Shown: positions 42,932 through 52,296, numbered from the stretch's first letter. The stretch: DNA of 64,000 bases from Flavobacterium flabelliforme (GCF_017948675.1 NZ_JAGFBU010000001.1:496001-560000); one strand, 5' to 3'. Translations and numbers: made by a program. The notes: a model not told the origin generated them from the letters alone.

Positions 42932-43972
42932 ATGAATTTTTCTAACTTATTGATAAAATGGTACTTACAAAATAAACGTGATTTACCTTGGCGAAACACC
43001 ACAGATCCCTACCCTATTTGGCTCTCGGAAATCATGTTACAACAGACCCGAGTTGCGCAAGGAACACCTTATTTTTTATCTTTTACAACCGCTTTTCCAA
43101 CCATTTTTGATCTCGCCGCAGCAAGTGAAGAACAAGTACTTAAACTTTGGCAAGGTTTAGGATACTATTCTAGAGCTCGAAATTTACATAAAACCGCTCA
43201 ATATATAGCTTCTGATTTAAACGGTATATTTCCTGATAACTATAATGACTTACTAAAACTAAAAGGAATTGGAGAATATACAGCCGCCGCAATTGCTTCT
43301 TTTTCTCATAATGAAGTGGTACCTGTTGTTGACGGAAACGTTTTTCGAGTATTATCTCGTTATTTTGATGTAGAAACTGATATTGCGCAGGCTTCCGCCA
43401 AAAAAGAGTTTACTGCTTTGGCTTTTGAATTAATACCTAAAGACAATCCTGCTATTTTCAATCAAGCAATAATGGAATTTGGCGCTTTGCAATGCGTTCC
43501 TAAAAGTCCTAATTGCAGTATTTGTATTTTTAACGAAAGTTGTGCCGCTTTACAAAAGAAGAAAGTAGACCAATTGCCCGTAAAGTCTAAAAAAATAAAA
43601 GTTAGAAACCGATACTTTAATTATATAGTAGCATCAGATGAGAACCAAAACACGATCATACAAAAACGAACTGATAAAGGAATTTGGCACAACTTATATG
43701 AATTTCCATTATTAGAAACAGAAAAAGAGGAAGATTTTAGTTTTGTTTCAGAACAAATACAAAACGAATATTTTAAAGAAAATAAGATTTCGAGTATCTT
43801 AGAAAACAACGACAAAAGTATTGTACATAAACTATCACACCAGTATTTGCATATTAAGTTTTGGAAAGTCAATATAAAAGGTGCTATTAAGGAAGGAATA
43901 GATCAAGACACATTAAGGTCATTTCCCTTCCCGATTGTGATTCATAATTTTATTGAAAAGGAATTAAATTAA
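42932..43972 (+). CDS. mutY: A/G-specific adenine glycosylase MutY
   Basis: 346 aa. It removes adenine opposite 8-oxoguanine. HhH-GPD core: WLSEIMLQQTRVAQGTPYF (catalytic Glu), LKLKGIGEYTAAAIASF (HhH) and VVPVVDGNVFRVLSRYF (catalytic Asp). The [4Fe-4S] loop is CVPKSPNCSICIFNESC (C-x6-C-x2-C-x5-C). The NUDIX-like C-terminal domain that reads 8-oxoG occupies about 225-346. First gene of mutY-ssb-gldE-gldD, an order known from Flavobacterium. Confidence 0.97.
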   Translation: MNFSNLLIKWYLQNKRDLPWRNTTDPYPIWLSEIMLQQTRVAQGTPYFLSFTTAFPTIFDLAAASEEQVLKLWQGLGYYSRARNLHKTAQYIASDLNGIFPDNYNDLLKLKGIGEYTAAAIASFSHNEVVPVVDGNVFRVLSRYFDVETDIAQASAKKEFTALAFELIPKDNPAIFNQAIMEFGALQCVPKSPNCSICIFNESCAALQKKKVDQLPVKSKKIKVRNRYFNYIVASDENQNTIIQKRTDKGIWHNLYEFPLLETEKEEDFSFVSEQIQNEYFKENKISSILENNDKSIVHKLSHQYLHIKFWKVNIKGAIKEGIDQDTLRSFPFPIVIHNFIEKELN

Positions 43973-43989
43973 ATATTTCTAAAAAAATG

Positions 43990-43997
43990 TATCTTTG
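43990..43997 (+). promoter_or_regulatory. Candidate -7 element of ssb
   Basis: TATCTTTG, exact match, 21 bp before the ssb ATG and 17 bp after the mutY stop. The -33 part would fall inside the end of mutY and is weak. Confidence 0.6.
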
Positions 43998-44018
43998 GTA
44001 TAAATACCACAATCTACG

Positions 44019-44459
44019 ATGAACGGAACATTAAATAAGGTTATGCTAATTGGTTTTCTTGGCGATGACATCAAAATGCACTATTTTGATGGAGGAAACT
44101 GCATTGGTAGATTTCAACTCGCCACGAACGAAGTCTATATAAACAAAACCACAAACGAAAAAATCACCTCTACAGAGTGGCACAACTTAGTTGTACGAAA
44201 TAAAGCCGCTGAACTTTGTGAAAAATATCTTTCCAAAGGAGACAAAATATACGTCGAAGGCCGAATCAAATCGCGCCAATGGCAAGCTGAAGACGGAAGT
44301 ACAAAACACACCAGCGAAATTCAAGTGACCGAATTTACTTTTCTAACAACCAAAAAAGATAGCGAAAGTAACAAACAATTTCCTGCAACAGATATTGCAA
44401 AAAACACTAATTTTGCCTCAGAAAAAAATGACTTGCCTATAAACGACTTGCCATTTTGA
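44019..44459 (+). CDS. ssb: Single-stranded DNA-binding protein
   Basis: 146 aa. The OB fold is clear: NKVMLIGFLGDDIKMHYF, ATNEVYINKTTNEKITSTEWHNLVVRNKAAELCEKYL (core TEWHNLVVRNKAAEL) and YVEGRIKSRQWQAEDG. A short linker leads to the acidic tip NDLPINDLPF. The tip is the Bacteroidetes version (DLPF) of the C-terminal DDIPF peptide that binds SSB partners. Located 46 bp after mutY and 23 bp before gldE. Confidence 0.96.
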   Translation: MNGTLNKVMLIGFLGDDIKMHYFDGGNCIGRFQLATNEVYINKTTNEKITSTEWHNLVVRNKAAELCEKYLSKGDKIYVEGRIKSRQWQAEDGSTKHTSEIQVTEFTFLTTKKDSESNKQFPATDIAKNTNFASEKNDLPINDLPF

Positions 44460-44482
44460 TTGTTTAACTAATCTTTACTAAT

Positions 44483-45778
44483 TTGGACCCAGAGCCCAGT
44501 TTGTCTTTTATTAACACTATCGACACCCATTTAATATTGGGTCTTTTAGCGATAGTTGTTTTGTTATTTTTCTCCGCATTAATTTCCGGTGCAGGAGTAG
44601 CATTATTATCTCTTTCTCAAAAAGAAGTTGATTGTTTATCTCAAGAAAATAATTCTAAGGGGAAAATTATTGCTAAACTTTTAGAAAAACCAAAAAAATT
44701 ATTAGCAACTCTTATGATTGCCAATAACTTTCTTAATATCTCTATAATTTTATTTTTTGCATTTATTGGAGAAAATATTTTTGAGGCAATTTCCAATCCG
44801 TTTTTAAAGTTAACCGTCGAAATAATTATAATTGCATTTTTAATTTTACTTTTTGCAGAAGTATTACCAAAAGTTTATGCAAGTAGAAATCACGTGAAAT
44901 TTGCTAAAAATATTGTATTTCCAATTGCTTTTTTAGATAAATTATTATCGCCAATCAGCTTACCATTACGTGCATTCACTATTTATTTGCACAACAAATT
45001 AGGCAAACAGAAAACAAATTTTTCTGTCGATCAATTGTCTCAAGCACTAGAAATGACAACCTCTGAGGACACTTCTTCTGAGGAACAAAAAATTCTAGAA
45101 GGAATAGTTAGCTTTGGAAACACAGATACAAAACAAGTGATGAGTCCTAGAATTGACATCTTTGCATTGGAAATCACAGAACCATTTATTGAAATTTGTC
45201 CTAAAATTATTGAAAAAGGATTCTCTAGAATTCCTGTATATCGCGACAACATCGATCAAATAGAAGGTGTTCTTTATGTTAAGGATTTATTACCACATAT
45301 AAATACAAACGAATACGACTGGAAATTATTATTAAGAGAACCGTTTTTTGTGCCTGAAAATAAAAAACTAGACAACTTATTAAAAGATTTTCAAAGTATG
45401 AAAAGCCATCTCGCCATTGTTGTAGATGAATATGGCGGTACTTCTGGACTTGTTTCGCTAGAAGATGTTATCGAAGAAATTGTAGGTGATATTAGCGATG
45501 AGTTTGATGACGAACACATTAACTTTTCTCAAATTGATGACAAAAATTATCTATTTGAAGGAAAAATAAATTTGAAAGATTTTTACAGAATTATTGATGT
45601 CGATGAAGAATTATTCGAAAATAAAAAAGGAGAAGCAGAAACATTAGCCGGATTTATTCTTGAAATTTTAGGAAATTTTCCAAAGAAAAATCAAAAAATA
45701 GCTTTTGAAAACTGTCTATTTACAGTAGAAACAGTAGATCAAAAAAGGGTAAAACAGATAAAAGTGACTCTAGAATAA
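44483..45778 (+). CDS. gldE: Gliding motility-associated protein GldE, TTG start
   Basis: 431 aa. The start is TTG 44483 (MDPEPSLSFIN...), as the frame has no ATG before residue 75 and the N-terminus fits GldE homologues. A CNNM/DUF21 membrane domain has four helices (about 17-40, 76-98, 108-130, 150-170). It is followed by two CBS domains (MSPRIDIFALEITEP; GFSRIPVYRDNIDQIEGVLYVKDLLP) and a CorC/HlyC C-terminal domain (LAIVVDEYGGTSGLVSLEDV). GldE partially overlaps GldD function in F. johnsoniae. It lies between ssb and gldD, in line with that species. Confidence 0.93.
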   Translation: MDPEPSLSFINTIDTHLILGLLAIVVLLFFSALISGAGVALLSLSQKEVDCLSQENNSKGKIIAKLLEKPKKLLATLMIANNFLNISIILFFAFIGENIFEAISNPFLKLTVEIIIIAFLILLFAEVLPKVYASRNHVKFAKNIVFPIAFLDKLLSPISLPLRAFTIYLHNKLGKQKTNFSVDQLSQALEMTTSEDTSSEEQKILEGIVSFGNTDTKQVMSPRIDIFALEITEPFIEICPKIIEKGFSRIPVYRDNIDQIEGVLYVKDLLPHINTNEYDWKLLLREPFFVPENKKLDNLLKDFQSMKSHLAIVVDEYGGTSGLVSLEDVIEEIVGDISDEFDDEHINFSQIDDKNYLFEGKINLKDFYRIIDVDEELFENKKGEAETLAGFILEILGNFPKKNQKIAFENCLFTVETVDQKRVKQIKVTLE

Positions 45779-45818
45779 ATCTTTCCGTAAGATTGGAAAT
45801 AGATAAAAAGAACAAAAA

Positions 45819-46382
45819 ATGACAAAAAGAACTATTGCTTGCATGATACTAATCCTAATTTCACTATTAAATTACAGTTGTAAAGACGAGGTTTTACCTA
45901 AACCTTCTAGCTACTTACGACTGGATTATCCCGAAGCAAAATATGTTGGTTTTGAAAATGAATGTCCTTATGCTTTCGAAATGAATTCGGATGCTATCAT
46001 AAAAAAGGAAAAGAATTGTGACTATACAATTACCTATCCTAAAATGAAGGCCACTATTTACTTGACCTATAAACCTGTTATAAATAATATTGACAAACTG
46101 TTACGTGATGCACAGAAATTGACGTACGAACATGTTATAAAAGCAGATGATATTTTAGAACAACCTTATTTGAATCCGGATAAAAAAGTTTACGGTATGT
46201 TTTATCAAGTGGAAGGCAACGCAGCTACGAACGCACAATTTTACGCTACAGATAGTACTAAACATTTTGTAACGGCTTCTATTTATTTTTATGCCAAACC
46301 AAATTACGACTCTATAATGCCAGCGGCAAGTTATATCAAAAATGACATGCAACGATTAATGGAAACTTTAAAATGGAAATAA
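45819..46382 (+). CDS. gldD: Gliding motility lipoprotein GldD
   Basis: 187-aa lipoprotein: signal MTKRTIACMILILISLLNYSC, acylated Cys21, then KDEVLPKPSSYLRLDYPEAKY. The Tyr/Pro-rich N-terminal motif, FENECPYAFEMNSDA, NCDYTITYPKMKATIYLTY and the C-terminal DMQRLMETLKWK match GldD. Required for gliding and T9SS function in F. johnsoniae. Located 40 bp after gldE and closed by a terminator, so it ends the mutY-ssb-gldE-gldD run. Confidence 0.95.
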   Translation: MTKRTIACMILILISLLNYSCKDEVLPKPSSYLRLDYPEAKYVGFENECPYAFEMNSDAIIKKEKNCDYTITYPKMKATIYLTYKPVINNIDKLLRDAQKLTYEHVIKADDILEQPYLNPDKKVYGMFYQVEGNAATNAQFYATDSTKHFVTASIYFYAKPNYDSIMPAASYIKNDMQRLMETLKWK

Positions 46383-46420
46383 TATTTTAAAAGTATTACT
46401 GTTTTAAAGAAACATATTTA

Positions 46421-46453
46421 TAAAAAAAGCTTCTCAATTGAGAAGCTTTTTTT
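46421..46453. terminator. Bidirectional terminator between gldD and the HMA lipoprotein gene
   Basis: Perfect long stem AAAAAAAGCTTCTCAA / TTGAGAAGCTTTTTTT centred near 46437. Confidence 0.9.
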
Positions 46454-46471
46454 ATGCGAAATTTAAAAATA

Positions 46472-46858
46472 TTAGATTTTTACCTCTTTAACTTTGTATG
46501 TCTTACCATCTGCAGCAGCTTCTACCACTTTAGTCAATTTTGCTTGATCTTGAACTGTTTTGTCAAAAGTAACTGTAGCCAACTTTGTATCAAAATCTAC
46601 TTTAGCATCTTGTACACCATCCAGTCCACTTAAGTCTTCTTGTATTGTTTTAGCACATCCTATAGCGCAAGTCATTCCTTCTATAGCAAAACTTGCCGTC
46701 TGAAGATTTTCAGCTGCAATTTCTTTTTTTACTTTTGGAACAGTACTTTCAGTAGCTTCCGCAGTTCCTTTCAAATCTTTTTCATTGGTTTTATCTTTAC
46801 ATCCAACAAATAAGACACTAGCAAGAGCGAAGGTCAACATTGATTTTTTGAAATTCAT
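46472..46858 (-). CDS. HMA-domain lipoprotein with a CxxxC metal site
   Basis: 128 aa. Signal peptide with lipobox FVGC (Cys20) followed by a Lys/Asp/Glu-rich tether. One HMA domain spans about 55-128: TASFAIEGMTCAIGCAKTIQ, with C64 and C68 spaced CxxxC instead of the usual CxxC, then GLDGVQDAKVDFDTKLATVTF. This extended loop recurs in Bacteroidetes HMA proteins as far as I know. The outer-membrane-tethered domain probably binds copper. It is convergent with gldD. Confidence 0.85.
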   Translation of the reverse strand: MNFKKSMLTFALASVLFVGCKDKTNEKDLKGTAEATESTVPKVKKEIAAENLQTASFAIEGMTCAIGCAKTIQEDLSGLDGVQDAKVDFDTKLATVTFDKTVQDQAKLTKVVEAAADGKTYKVKEVKI

Positions 46859-46899
46859 TATATTATAATTTTAGAGATTAAGAGTTCCTTTTAATACTT

Positions 46900-46907
46900 C
46901 AAAATTA
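46900..46907 (-). promoter_or_regulatory. Candidate -7 element of the HMA lipoprotein gene
   Basis: CAAAATTA reads TAATTTTG on the minus strand, exact, 42 bp before the ATG; no good -33 match. Confidence 0.45.
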
Positions 46908-46966
46908 ATCAAAAAAAGAAGGAATATTTCATAAAATAATTACAATTTTGGGGCAAAATCAGATTT

Positions 46967-47833
46967 ATGAAATCAAAGCAGTTAAAATGGCTCTACTTAA
47001 CACTTCTAGCCCTAGTTTGGGGAAGTTCTTTCATATTAATAAAAAAAGGACTCATTGGTTTAACAGCGTTACAATTGGGATCACTACGCATTATTTTTGC
47101 TGCTCTTTTTTTATTCCTAATTGGTTTTAAAAATTTATCAAAAATTCCTGCTCGAAAATGGAAATATATTGCCTTGACTTCATTAGTCGGAACTTTTTTG
47201 CCTGTTTATTTATTTGCTATTGCTCAAACAGAAATTGAAAGTTCGGTTAGTTCTATTTTAAACTCCCTTACACCTTTAAACACTTTACTTTTAGGCGCCT
47301 TTTTTTTCGGATTGCATTTTAAAAGAAATCAAATTTTAGGAATATTAATTGGCCTAACCGGAAGCATTTTATTGGTTTTTAATGGCGCTCTTAATCACCC
47401 TGAACAAAACTATTATTACGCTATTTTGGTCTTAATTGCTTCAATTTGTTATGCATTAAACGTTAATATAATAAAAAAACATTTGCACGATTTAAGCCCA
47501 TTGAGTATAACAACTGGTAATTTTACAATATTGTTCATTCCAGCTTTTATCCTATTATTTTTCTCTGGTTTCTTTGAAGTGGTTCAGGAAATCAAAGTAC
47601 AACAGTCTGTGCTTTTTATTATGATATTAGGCATAGTAGGGACCGGAATAGCCAATATACTTTTCTTTAAGCTAATACAAATCTCATCACCAGTTTTTGC
47701 AACTTCTGTAACCTATTTAATTCCTGTAATTGCTTTTGGATGGGGATTGTTGGACAGTGAAATACTTACGCCCGTGCAATATTTTGGCGCCTTTATTATT
47801 TTAATAGGTGTGTATTTATCCGCAAAAAAATAA
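46967..47833 (+). CDS. EamA family drug/metabolite transporter
   Basis: 288 aa with ten hydrophobic helices in two EamA halves. Repeat 1 has LALVWGSSFILIKKGLIGLT and LRIIFAALFLFLIG; repeat 2 has SICYALNVNIIKKHL and ATSVTYLIPVIAFGWGLL, with GAFIILIGVYLSAKK at the end. The fold is that of DMT carriers; the exported solute is unknown. ATG 46967 gives the standard WGSSF position. A terminator follows. Confidence 0.93.
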   Translation: MKSKQLKWLYLTLLALVWGSSFILIKKGLIGLTALQLGSLRIIFAALFLFLIGFKNLSKIPARKWKYIALTSLVGTFLPVYLFAIAQTEIESSVSSILNSLTPLNTLLLGAFFFGLHFKRNQILGILIGLTGSILLVFNGALNHPEQNYYYAILVLIASICYALNVNIIKKHLHDLSPLSITTGNFTILFIPAFILLFFSGFFEVVQEIKVQQSVLFIMILGIVGTGIANILFFKLIQISSPVFATSVTYLIPVIAFGWGLLDSEILTPVQYFGAFIILIGVYLSAKK

Positions 47834-47865
47834 TTGTACCATTACGAAACAATGATAATTTAAAA

Positions 47866-47898
47866 CAACAAAGGCTGTCTTTTAGACAGCCTTTGTTT
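47866..47898. terminator. Bidirectional terminator between the EamA and M16 genes
   Basis: ACAAAGGCTGTCT / AGACAGCCTTTGT with a TTT loop, 13-bp perfect stem. Confidence 0.85.
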
Positions 47899-47916
47899 AA
47901 ATAATTCAATTAAAGA

Positions 47917-49965
47917 TTACTGAAAATCAGCATCTGATACTCCTTCGTTTATTTTGACATCTGATATTTTTATATCTAATTCAAAACCTACATTTTGTAT
48001 AATATTAAAAGGAACTTTAACTCCTTTTACTACTCTGTAATCTGAATAATTTGTAGTTTGAGAAATACTCTTACCACCTTGCTCCATCACTTTCGTTTCA
48101 GCAACTTTTAAACCTGTATTTACATCATAGAAAAGCGTTGTTTTACCATTTTTGATTGCGTAAGCATCCTTACCATTTATAGATTCAATACTCTCTAAAA
48201 TTAACCCTTGTTTTTTAGAAAGCAAAAGCTCTTCAATTGGAGTAGCAGCCGCTTTCATTTCGGCAAGCGCAGCACCTTCAATAACTTGACGTTGCCCTTG
48301 TTGCATCACATAACCTCCTTTTTCATTAACCACTTGCTTCATTATACTCATTGTCCCCATAGCCAACTCTACCATTAGTTTTCCTTTGGCATCAATTTTA
48401 GAAACAAAAGTCAATGGAGAAGGCGCTTGAGGAATCGTCGTTGTTCCATTCAATGCAATTGTTTTAACAGCTGAAACTGCTTTCTCACCACCGATAGCTA
48501 TAATATAATTATCAATAACTGTTTTTGCAGTCAATCCTGCTGGAACTGGTTTTTTAAATTCTGGTTTAGCAGTTGGATTTCCGTACTTATCAAAATAGAA
48601 AACTGGTATCTGTAATTTTTCTAATCCAGCTGCAACATCAGATGCTTTTCCAACAATTACAATTCTACTGTTGTCAACTTTAAAATATTTGTTTGCAACT
48701 CTTAAGACATCGTCAGCAGTTACCGCACTTATGTTTTTAATGTAATTTTCGTAAAAATCAGCTGGTAAATTTTGAGTTTGAATTCTTAATGCATATCCTG
48801 CCACAGTTTGTGGTTTTTCAATTTGCATTACAAATCGACCTATATAACCCGCTTTTACACTAGCTAACATGTCTTCAGTCACTTTTTCAGTTCTAATTTT
48901 TTTGTATTCTTTTATAATCTCTACAACCGTACTGTCTGTCACAGCATTACGAACTTGCGTAGAAGCATTAAAAGTAGCAATACGTTTATCACCACTTATC
49001 GCTGTTCTTGCACCATAAGTCCATCCATGAGCTTCTCTCAAGTTCATGTTAATATAACTATTGAAGTCTCCACCCAAAATTTGATTTGCTATCAATACAG
49101 CAAAATAATCTGGATCTGTCATTTTTAGACTTGACATATTAACAACTGTAACTTCTGACTGTACCGCATTTGGCATGTCTACAAAGTTAATTTGAGTGCT
49201 TGATACATCTTTTGGATCCGTATAAGAAATAGAAGGAGCTGTATCTTTTTTCCATGAACCAAAAAACTTTTCTACCATTTTTTTAGTTTCATTGAATTTT
49301 ACATCTCCTACAATGATTAGATAAGCATTACTTGGAACGAAATACGTACTGTAGTTTCTTTTTACATCAGCCAAAGTAACATTTTTCAAAGTTGCTTCGC
49401 TTACATATTCACCAGAAGGATGATCTTTACCATAAGCTAAAACATCTACTACTCTTCTAGCAACGGCAGAAACACTTTTCTCATTTGCTTTTAGACCTTC
49501 AATAAGTTTGGTTTTTTCTTTATCAAATTCTTCTTGAGTAAAATTTGGATTTAATGCGCCATCGGCCATTAACTCTAAAACTCTACCTGCATACTTCGAT
49601 AAAGAATTTGCTGAAGCACCATTTGAACTAAAGTTAATATTAGCTCCTAGAAAATCGATCTCTTCATTGAAAGCTGTTTTAGAAATTTTAGTTGTTCCAC
49701 TTCCCATCAACGTACTTGTCATATCAGAAAGTCCTTTTTTGTCTCCTTCTGCATATGGATCATTGTCTAAAGTAAGACTAAAAGCAACTCTAGGCAATTT
49801 ATGGTTTTCAACAACCATAACTTTCAATCCGTTTTTTAATTCAAAGGTTTGCGGTTTTCCGATTTTAACGGTTGGAGCAACTCCAGGTTTTGGCTGAGGA
49901 ATGATTTGTCCTTGCATAATAAGTGTTAAGAACAAGCTTGATAAAATTAATATTGATTTTTTCAT
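47917..49965 (-). CDS. M16 family protease-like subunit without the HxxEH zinc site
   Basis: 682 aa with signal peptide MKKSILILSSLFLTLIMQGQ. Two M16 lobes span about 30-455. Where an active member has HxxEH, this protein reads GLSDMTSTLMGSGT, so it has no zinc site. The second lobe has LGGDFNSYINMNLREAHGWTYGA, the R/Y substrate-binding segment of non-catalytic M16B partners. The last 220 residues are an extra domain ending LDIKISDVKINEGVSDADF, resembling outer-membrane lipoprotein-sorting folds. It lies 11 bp downstream of the active M16 gene, so the pair likely forms a heterodimeric periplasmic protease. Confidence 0.9.
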   Translation of the reverse strand: MKKSILILSSLFLTLIMQGQIIPQPKPGVAPTVKIGKPQTFELKNGLKVMVVENHKLPRVAFSLTLDNDPYAEGDKKGLSDMTSTLMGSGTTKISKTAFNEEIDFLGANINFSSNGASANSLSKYAGRVLELMADGALNPNFTQEEFDKEKTKLIEGLKANEKSVSAVARRVVDVLAYGKDHPSGEYVSEATLKNVTLADVKRNYSTYFVPSNAYLIIVGDVKFNETKKMVEKFFGSWKKDTAPSISYTDPKDVSSTQINFVDMPNAVQSEVTVVNMSSLKMTDPDYFAVLIANQILGGDFNSYINMNLREAHGWTYGARTAISGDKRIATFNASTQVRNAVTDSTVVEIIKEYKKIRTEKVTEDMLASVKAGYIGRFVMQIEKPQTVAGYALRIQTQNLPADFYENYIKNISAVTADDVLRVANKYFKVDNSRIVIVGKASDVAAGLEKLQIPVFYFDKYGNPTAKPEFKKPVPAGLTAKTVIDNYIIAIGGEKAVSAVKTIALNGTTTIPQAPSPLTFVSKIDAKGKLMVELAMGTMSIMKQVVNEKGGYVMQQGQRQVIEGAALAEMKAAATPIEELLLSKKQGLILESIESINGKDAYAIKNGKTTLFYDVNTGLKVAETKVMEQGGKSISQTTNYSDYRVVKGVKVPFNIIQNVGFELDIKISDVKINEGVSDADFQ

Positions 49966-49976
49966 AATGATATATC

Positions 49977-51302
49977 TTAGTTTTGAGCTTTGTCTTTAGA
50001 TGGAACATAATCCAAAACTAATCTTTGATTTGGATTCAAATATTTCTTGGCGATATCTCTAATCTCTTCACGTGTAACCGATTGATAAATATCGTTCTCC
50101 GTATTAATTAAATTCACATCTCCGTATAATAAATAGTAAGTTGCTAAATTATCTGCAATACCATCAATAGTTGAGTTGCTGTTTACATATTGATTCTCGA
50201 ATTTATTCTTTAATTTCTGTAAATCTTTCTCACTTATTAATTCTGTTTGTAGATTTACAACTTCAGAATCTATTTCAGCAAGAATATCAGCAGCCGTATT
50301 AGGAGCTTGAGGTAATCCGTAGATAATATAACTTCCGTAGTCCTCTTGACTGTTACTAAAAGCACCTATTTGCAAGGCCATTTTTTTATCGTCAACAATT
50401 TTTTTGTACAATCTAGAACTTTTTCCATCCGTTAATATCGAAGAGATCATGTCTAAAACTCTTGCATCTCTAGTTTTCATAGACGGTGTTCTATAGGCAG
50501 CTACAATAGCAGGAATTTGAATGTTTGCATCTTCAAACTTTGCTTTTATTGTTTCCGTGATAGGATCTTCTACAAAAGTTTCTCTTTTAATAGCTGCTCC
50601 TTTTTTGATAGGTCCAAAATATTTTTGAATCCATTCTTTAGCTTGCTCCTTTTTAAAATCTCCTGCAACAACTAAAACAGCATTGTTAGGAACATAGAAT
50701 TTCTTATTAAAAGCTTGAAATTCCTCTAAAGTTGCAGCATCTAAATGTGCCATAGAGCCAATTGTTGCCCAACGATAAGGATGCTTCTTAAAAATATTCT
50801 TTTTTACTTCTGCCAAAAAGTTACCGTATGGTTGATTGTCAACACGAAGTCTTTTTTCTTCTTTTACAACTTCGTTTTGCGTGTTCACACCAATTTGGTT
50901 AATAATAGGATGCAACATTCTCTCTGCTTCCATCCACAATCCTAATTCAAGATTGTTAGACGGGAAAACTTCGTAATAATAAGTTCTATCGTCAGTAGTG
51001 TTGGCATTATTCACACCACCATTACTAGTTACAATTTTGAACCATTCTCCTCGCTTTATATTCTCTGTTCCTTCGAATAATAAATGTTCAAAAAAGTGAG
51101 CAAATCCAGTTCTTTCCGGATTTTCGTCTTTAGCACCTACATGATACATTACAGATGTGATGACAGTTGGAGCTGACGGATCATTGTGTAAAATTACATG
51201 CAAGCCATTATCTAAATTGTATTCCTCAAATGCTACTTTTTGAGCAGAGGCTACTCCTCCTAGCATAAACAAAGCACCTAAAGCCATTAATGATTTTTTC
51301 AT
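49977..51302 (-). CDS. M16 family zinc protease, catalytic subunit
   Basis: 441 aa. Signal peptide MKKSLMALGALFMLGGVASA. The zinc site H69-F-F-E72-H73 (inverted zincin HxxEH) sits in ERTGFAHFFEHLLFEG; the third ligand Glu is about 77 residues later (NEVVKEEKRLRVD). The second lobe ends in TREEIRDIAKKYLNPNQRLVLDYVP. It belongs to the M16B (mitochondrial-processing-like) group. It is the first gene of a two-gene set with the non-catalytic partner, the gap being 11 bp. Target peptides are unknown. Confidence 0.94.
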   Translation of the reverse strand: MKKSLMALGALFMLGGVASAQKVAFEEYNLDNGLHVILHNDPSAPTVITSVMYHVGAKDENPERTGFAHFFEHLLFEGTENIKRGEWFKIVTSNGGVNNANTTDDRTYYYEVFPSNNLELGLWMEAERMLHPIINQIGVNTQNEVVKEEKRLRVDNQPYGNFLAEVKKNIFKKHPYRWATIGSMAHLDAATLEEFQAFNKKFYVPNNAVLVVAGDFKKEQAKEWIQKYFGPIKKGAAIKRETFVEDPITETIKAKFEDANIQIPAIVAAYRTPSMKTRDARVLDMISSILTDGKSSRLYKKIVDDKKMALQIGAFSNSQEDYGSYIIYGLPQAPNTAADILAEIDSEVVNLQTELISEKDLQKLKNKFENQYVNSNSTIDGIADNLATYYLLYGDVNLINTENDIYQSVTREEIRDIAKKYLNPNQRLVLDYVPSKDKAQN

Positions 51303-51473
51303 AAGGTTAATAATTTTGTTAATATGAATAATAAGTAGTATTCCTAAAGAGATTGTTACAAAAAAAAGAAGAAAAATTCTACTTTAACACTTGTTCAATT
51401 CAGCAAGAAGAGTAATGAAAAAAGAACAACAAAAGGATGAATTAATAAGCAGTAATATTTTTTGATACACAGA

Positions 51474-51503
51474 TTGCAAGTTAAAAATATAATTGTATAT
51501 TTG
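51474..51503 (+). promoter_or_regulatory. Promoter of rplU-rpmA
   Basis: -33 TTG (51474-51476), 19-bp spacer, -7 TATATTTG (51496-51503), followed by CAACC. Start codon 31 bp downstream. Confidence 0.85.
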
Positions 51504-51533
51504 CAACCTTAAAAATTATTAAAACCAATCAGT

Positions 51534-51953
51534 ATGTATGCAATCGTAGAGATAGCAGGGCAACAATTCAAAGTAAGCAAAGACTTAAAGGTTTATGTTA
51601 ACCGTTTGACTAATGAAGAAGGTTCAAAAGTTACTTTTGATAAAGTTCTTTTATTAGATGACAACGGAACTATCACTTTAGGCGCCCCAGCTATAGAAGG
51701 TGCTTCAGTAGAAGCTAAAGTGTTACAACACTTAAAAGGAGACAAAGTTATCATTTTCAAAAAGAAAAGAAGAAAAGGATACAAAAAGAGAAACGGTCAC
51801 AGACAATATCTTACTCAAATTGTAATCGAAGGAATTACTGGTGTTGGTGCTAAGAAAGCAGCTCCTAAAAAAGCAGCAGCTGAAACAACAGAAGAAGTTG
51901 AAGCTCCTAAGAAAAAAGTAGCTAAAGCTAAAAAAGAAGATACACAAGAATAA
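51534..51953 (+). CDS. rplU: 50S ribosomal protein L21 with basic C-terminal extension
   Basis: 139 aa; the standard L21 core (about 1-103) is complete: MYAIVEIAGQQFKVSKDLKV, DKVLLLDDNGTITLGAP, KVIIFKKKRRKGYKKRNGHR and LTQIVIEGI. The last ~35 residues (KKAAPKKAAAETTEEVEAPK...) are a Lys/Ala/Glu-rich extension beyond the usual 100-105 aa. Probably unstructured and possibly rRNA-binding. Operon with rpmA 23 bp later. Confidence 0.97.
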   Translation: MYAIVEIAGQQFKVSKDLKVYVNRLTNEEGSKVTFDKVLLLDDNGTITLGAPAIEGASVEAKVLQHLKGDKVIIFKKKRRKGYKKRNGHRQYLTQIVIEGITGVGAKKAAPKKAAAETTEEVEAPKKKVAKAKKEDTQE

Positions 51954-51976
51954 TAACAAAATAAAACTAATACGTC

Positions 51977-52243
51977 ATGGCTCACAAGAAAGGTGTCGGT
52001 AGTTCTAAGAATGGTAGAGAATCAGAATCAAAACGTTTAGGTGTTAAGATTTTTGGTGGTCAAGCTGCTATTGCTGGGAACATCATCGTAAGACAAAGAG
52101 GTTCAAAACACAATCCAGGTGAAAATGTTTACATCAGTAAAGATCACACACTACACGCAAGAGTAGATGGAGTTGTTATGTTCCAAAAGAAAAGAGATAA
52201 CAAATCTTATGTATCTATACTTCCATTTGAAGTTGAAGCATAA
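51977..52243 (+). CDS. rpmA: 50S ribosomal protein L27
   Basis: 88 aa. It starts [20 protein letters not shown], with no removable N-terminal peptide of the Firmicutes type. [22 protein letters not shown] and the [17 protein letters not shown] segment are typical. L27's N-terminus reaches the peptidyl transferase centre. Ends the rplU-rpmA operon; terminator follows. Confidence 0.98.
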   Translation: MAHKKGVGSSKNGRESESKRLGVKIFGGQAAIAGNIIVRQRGSKHNPGENVYISKDHTLHARVDGVVMFQKKRDNKSYVSILPFEVEA

Positions 52244-52257
52244 TTGAATTGTTTTCA

Positions 52258-52296
52258 AAATAAAAAAAACCTTTAGAGCAATCTAAAGGTTTTTTT
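52258..52296 (+). terminator. Rho-independent terminator after rpmA
   Basis: AAAACCTTTAGA / TCTAAAGGTTTT around GCAA, with a seven-T run. Confidence 0.9.

Noticed and set aside
51417..51467. 16-codon ORF before rplU (MKKEQQKDELISSNIF)
   Set aside because: Too short, no start context and overlaps the promoter region.
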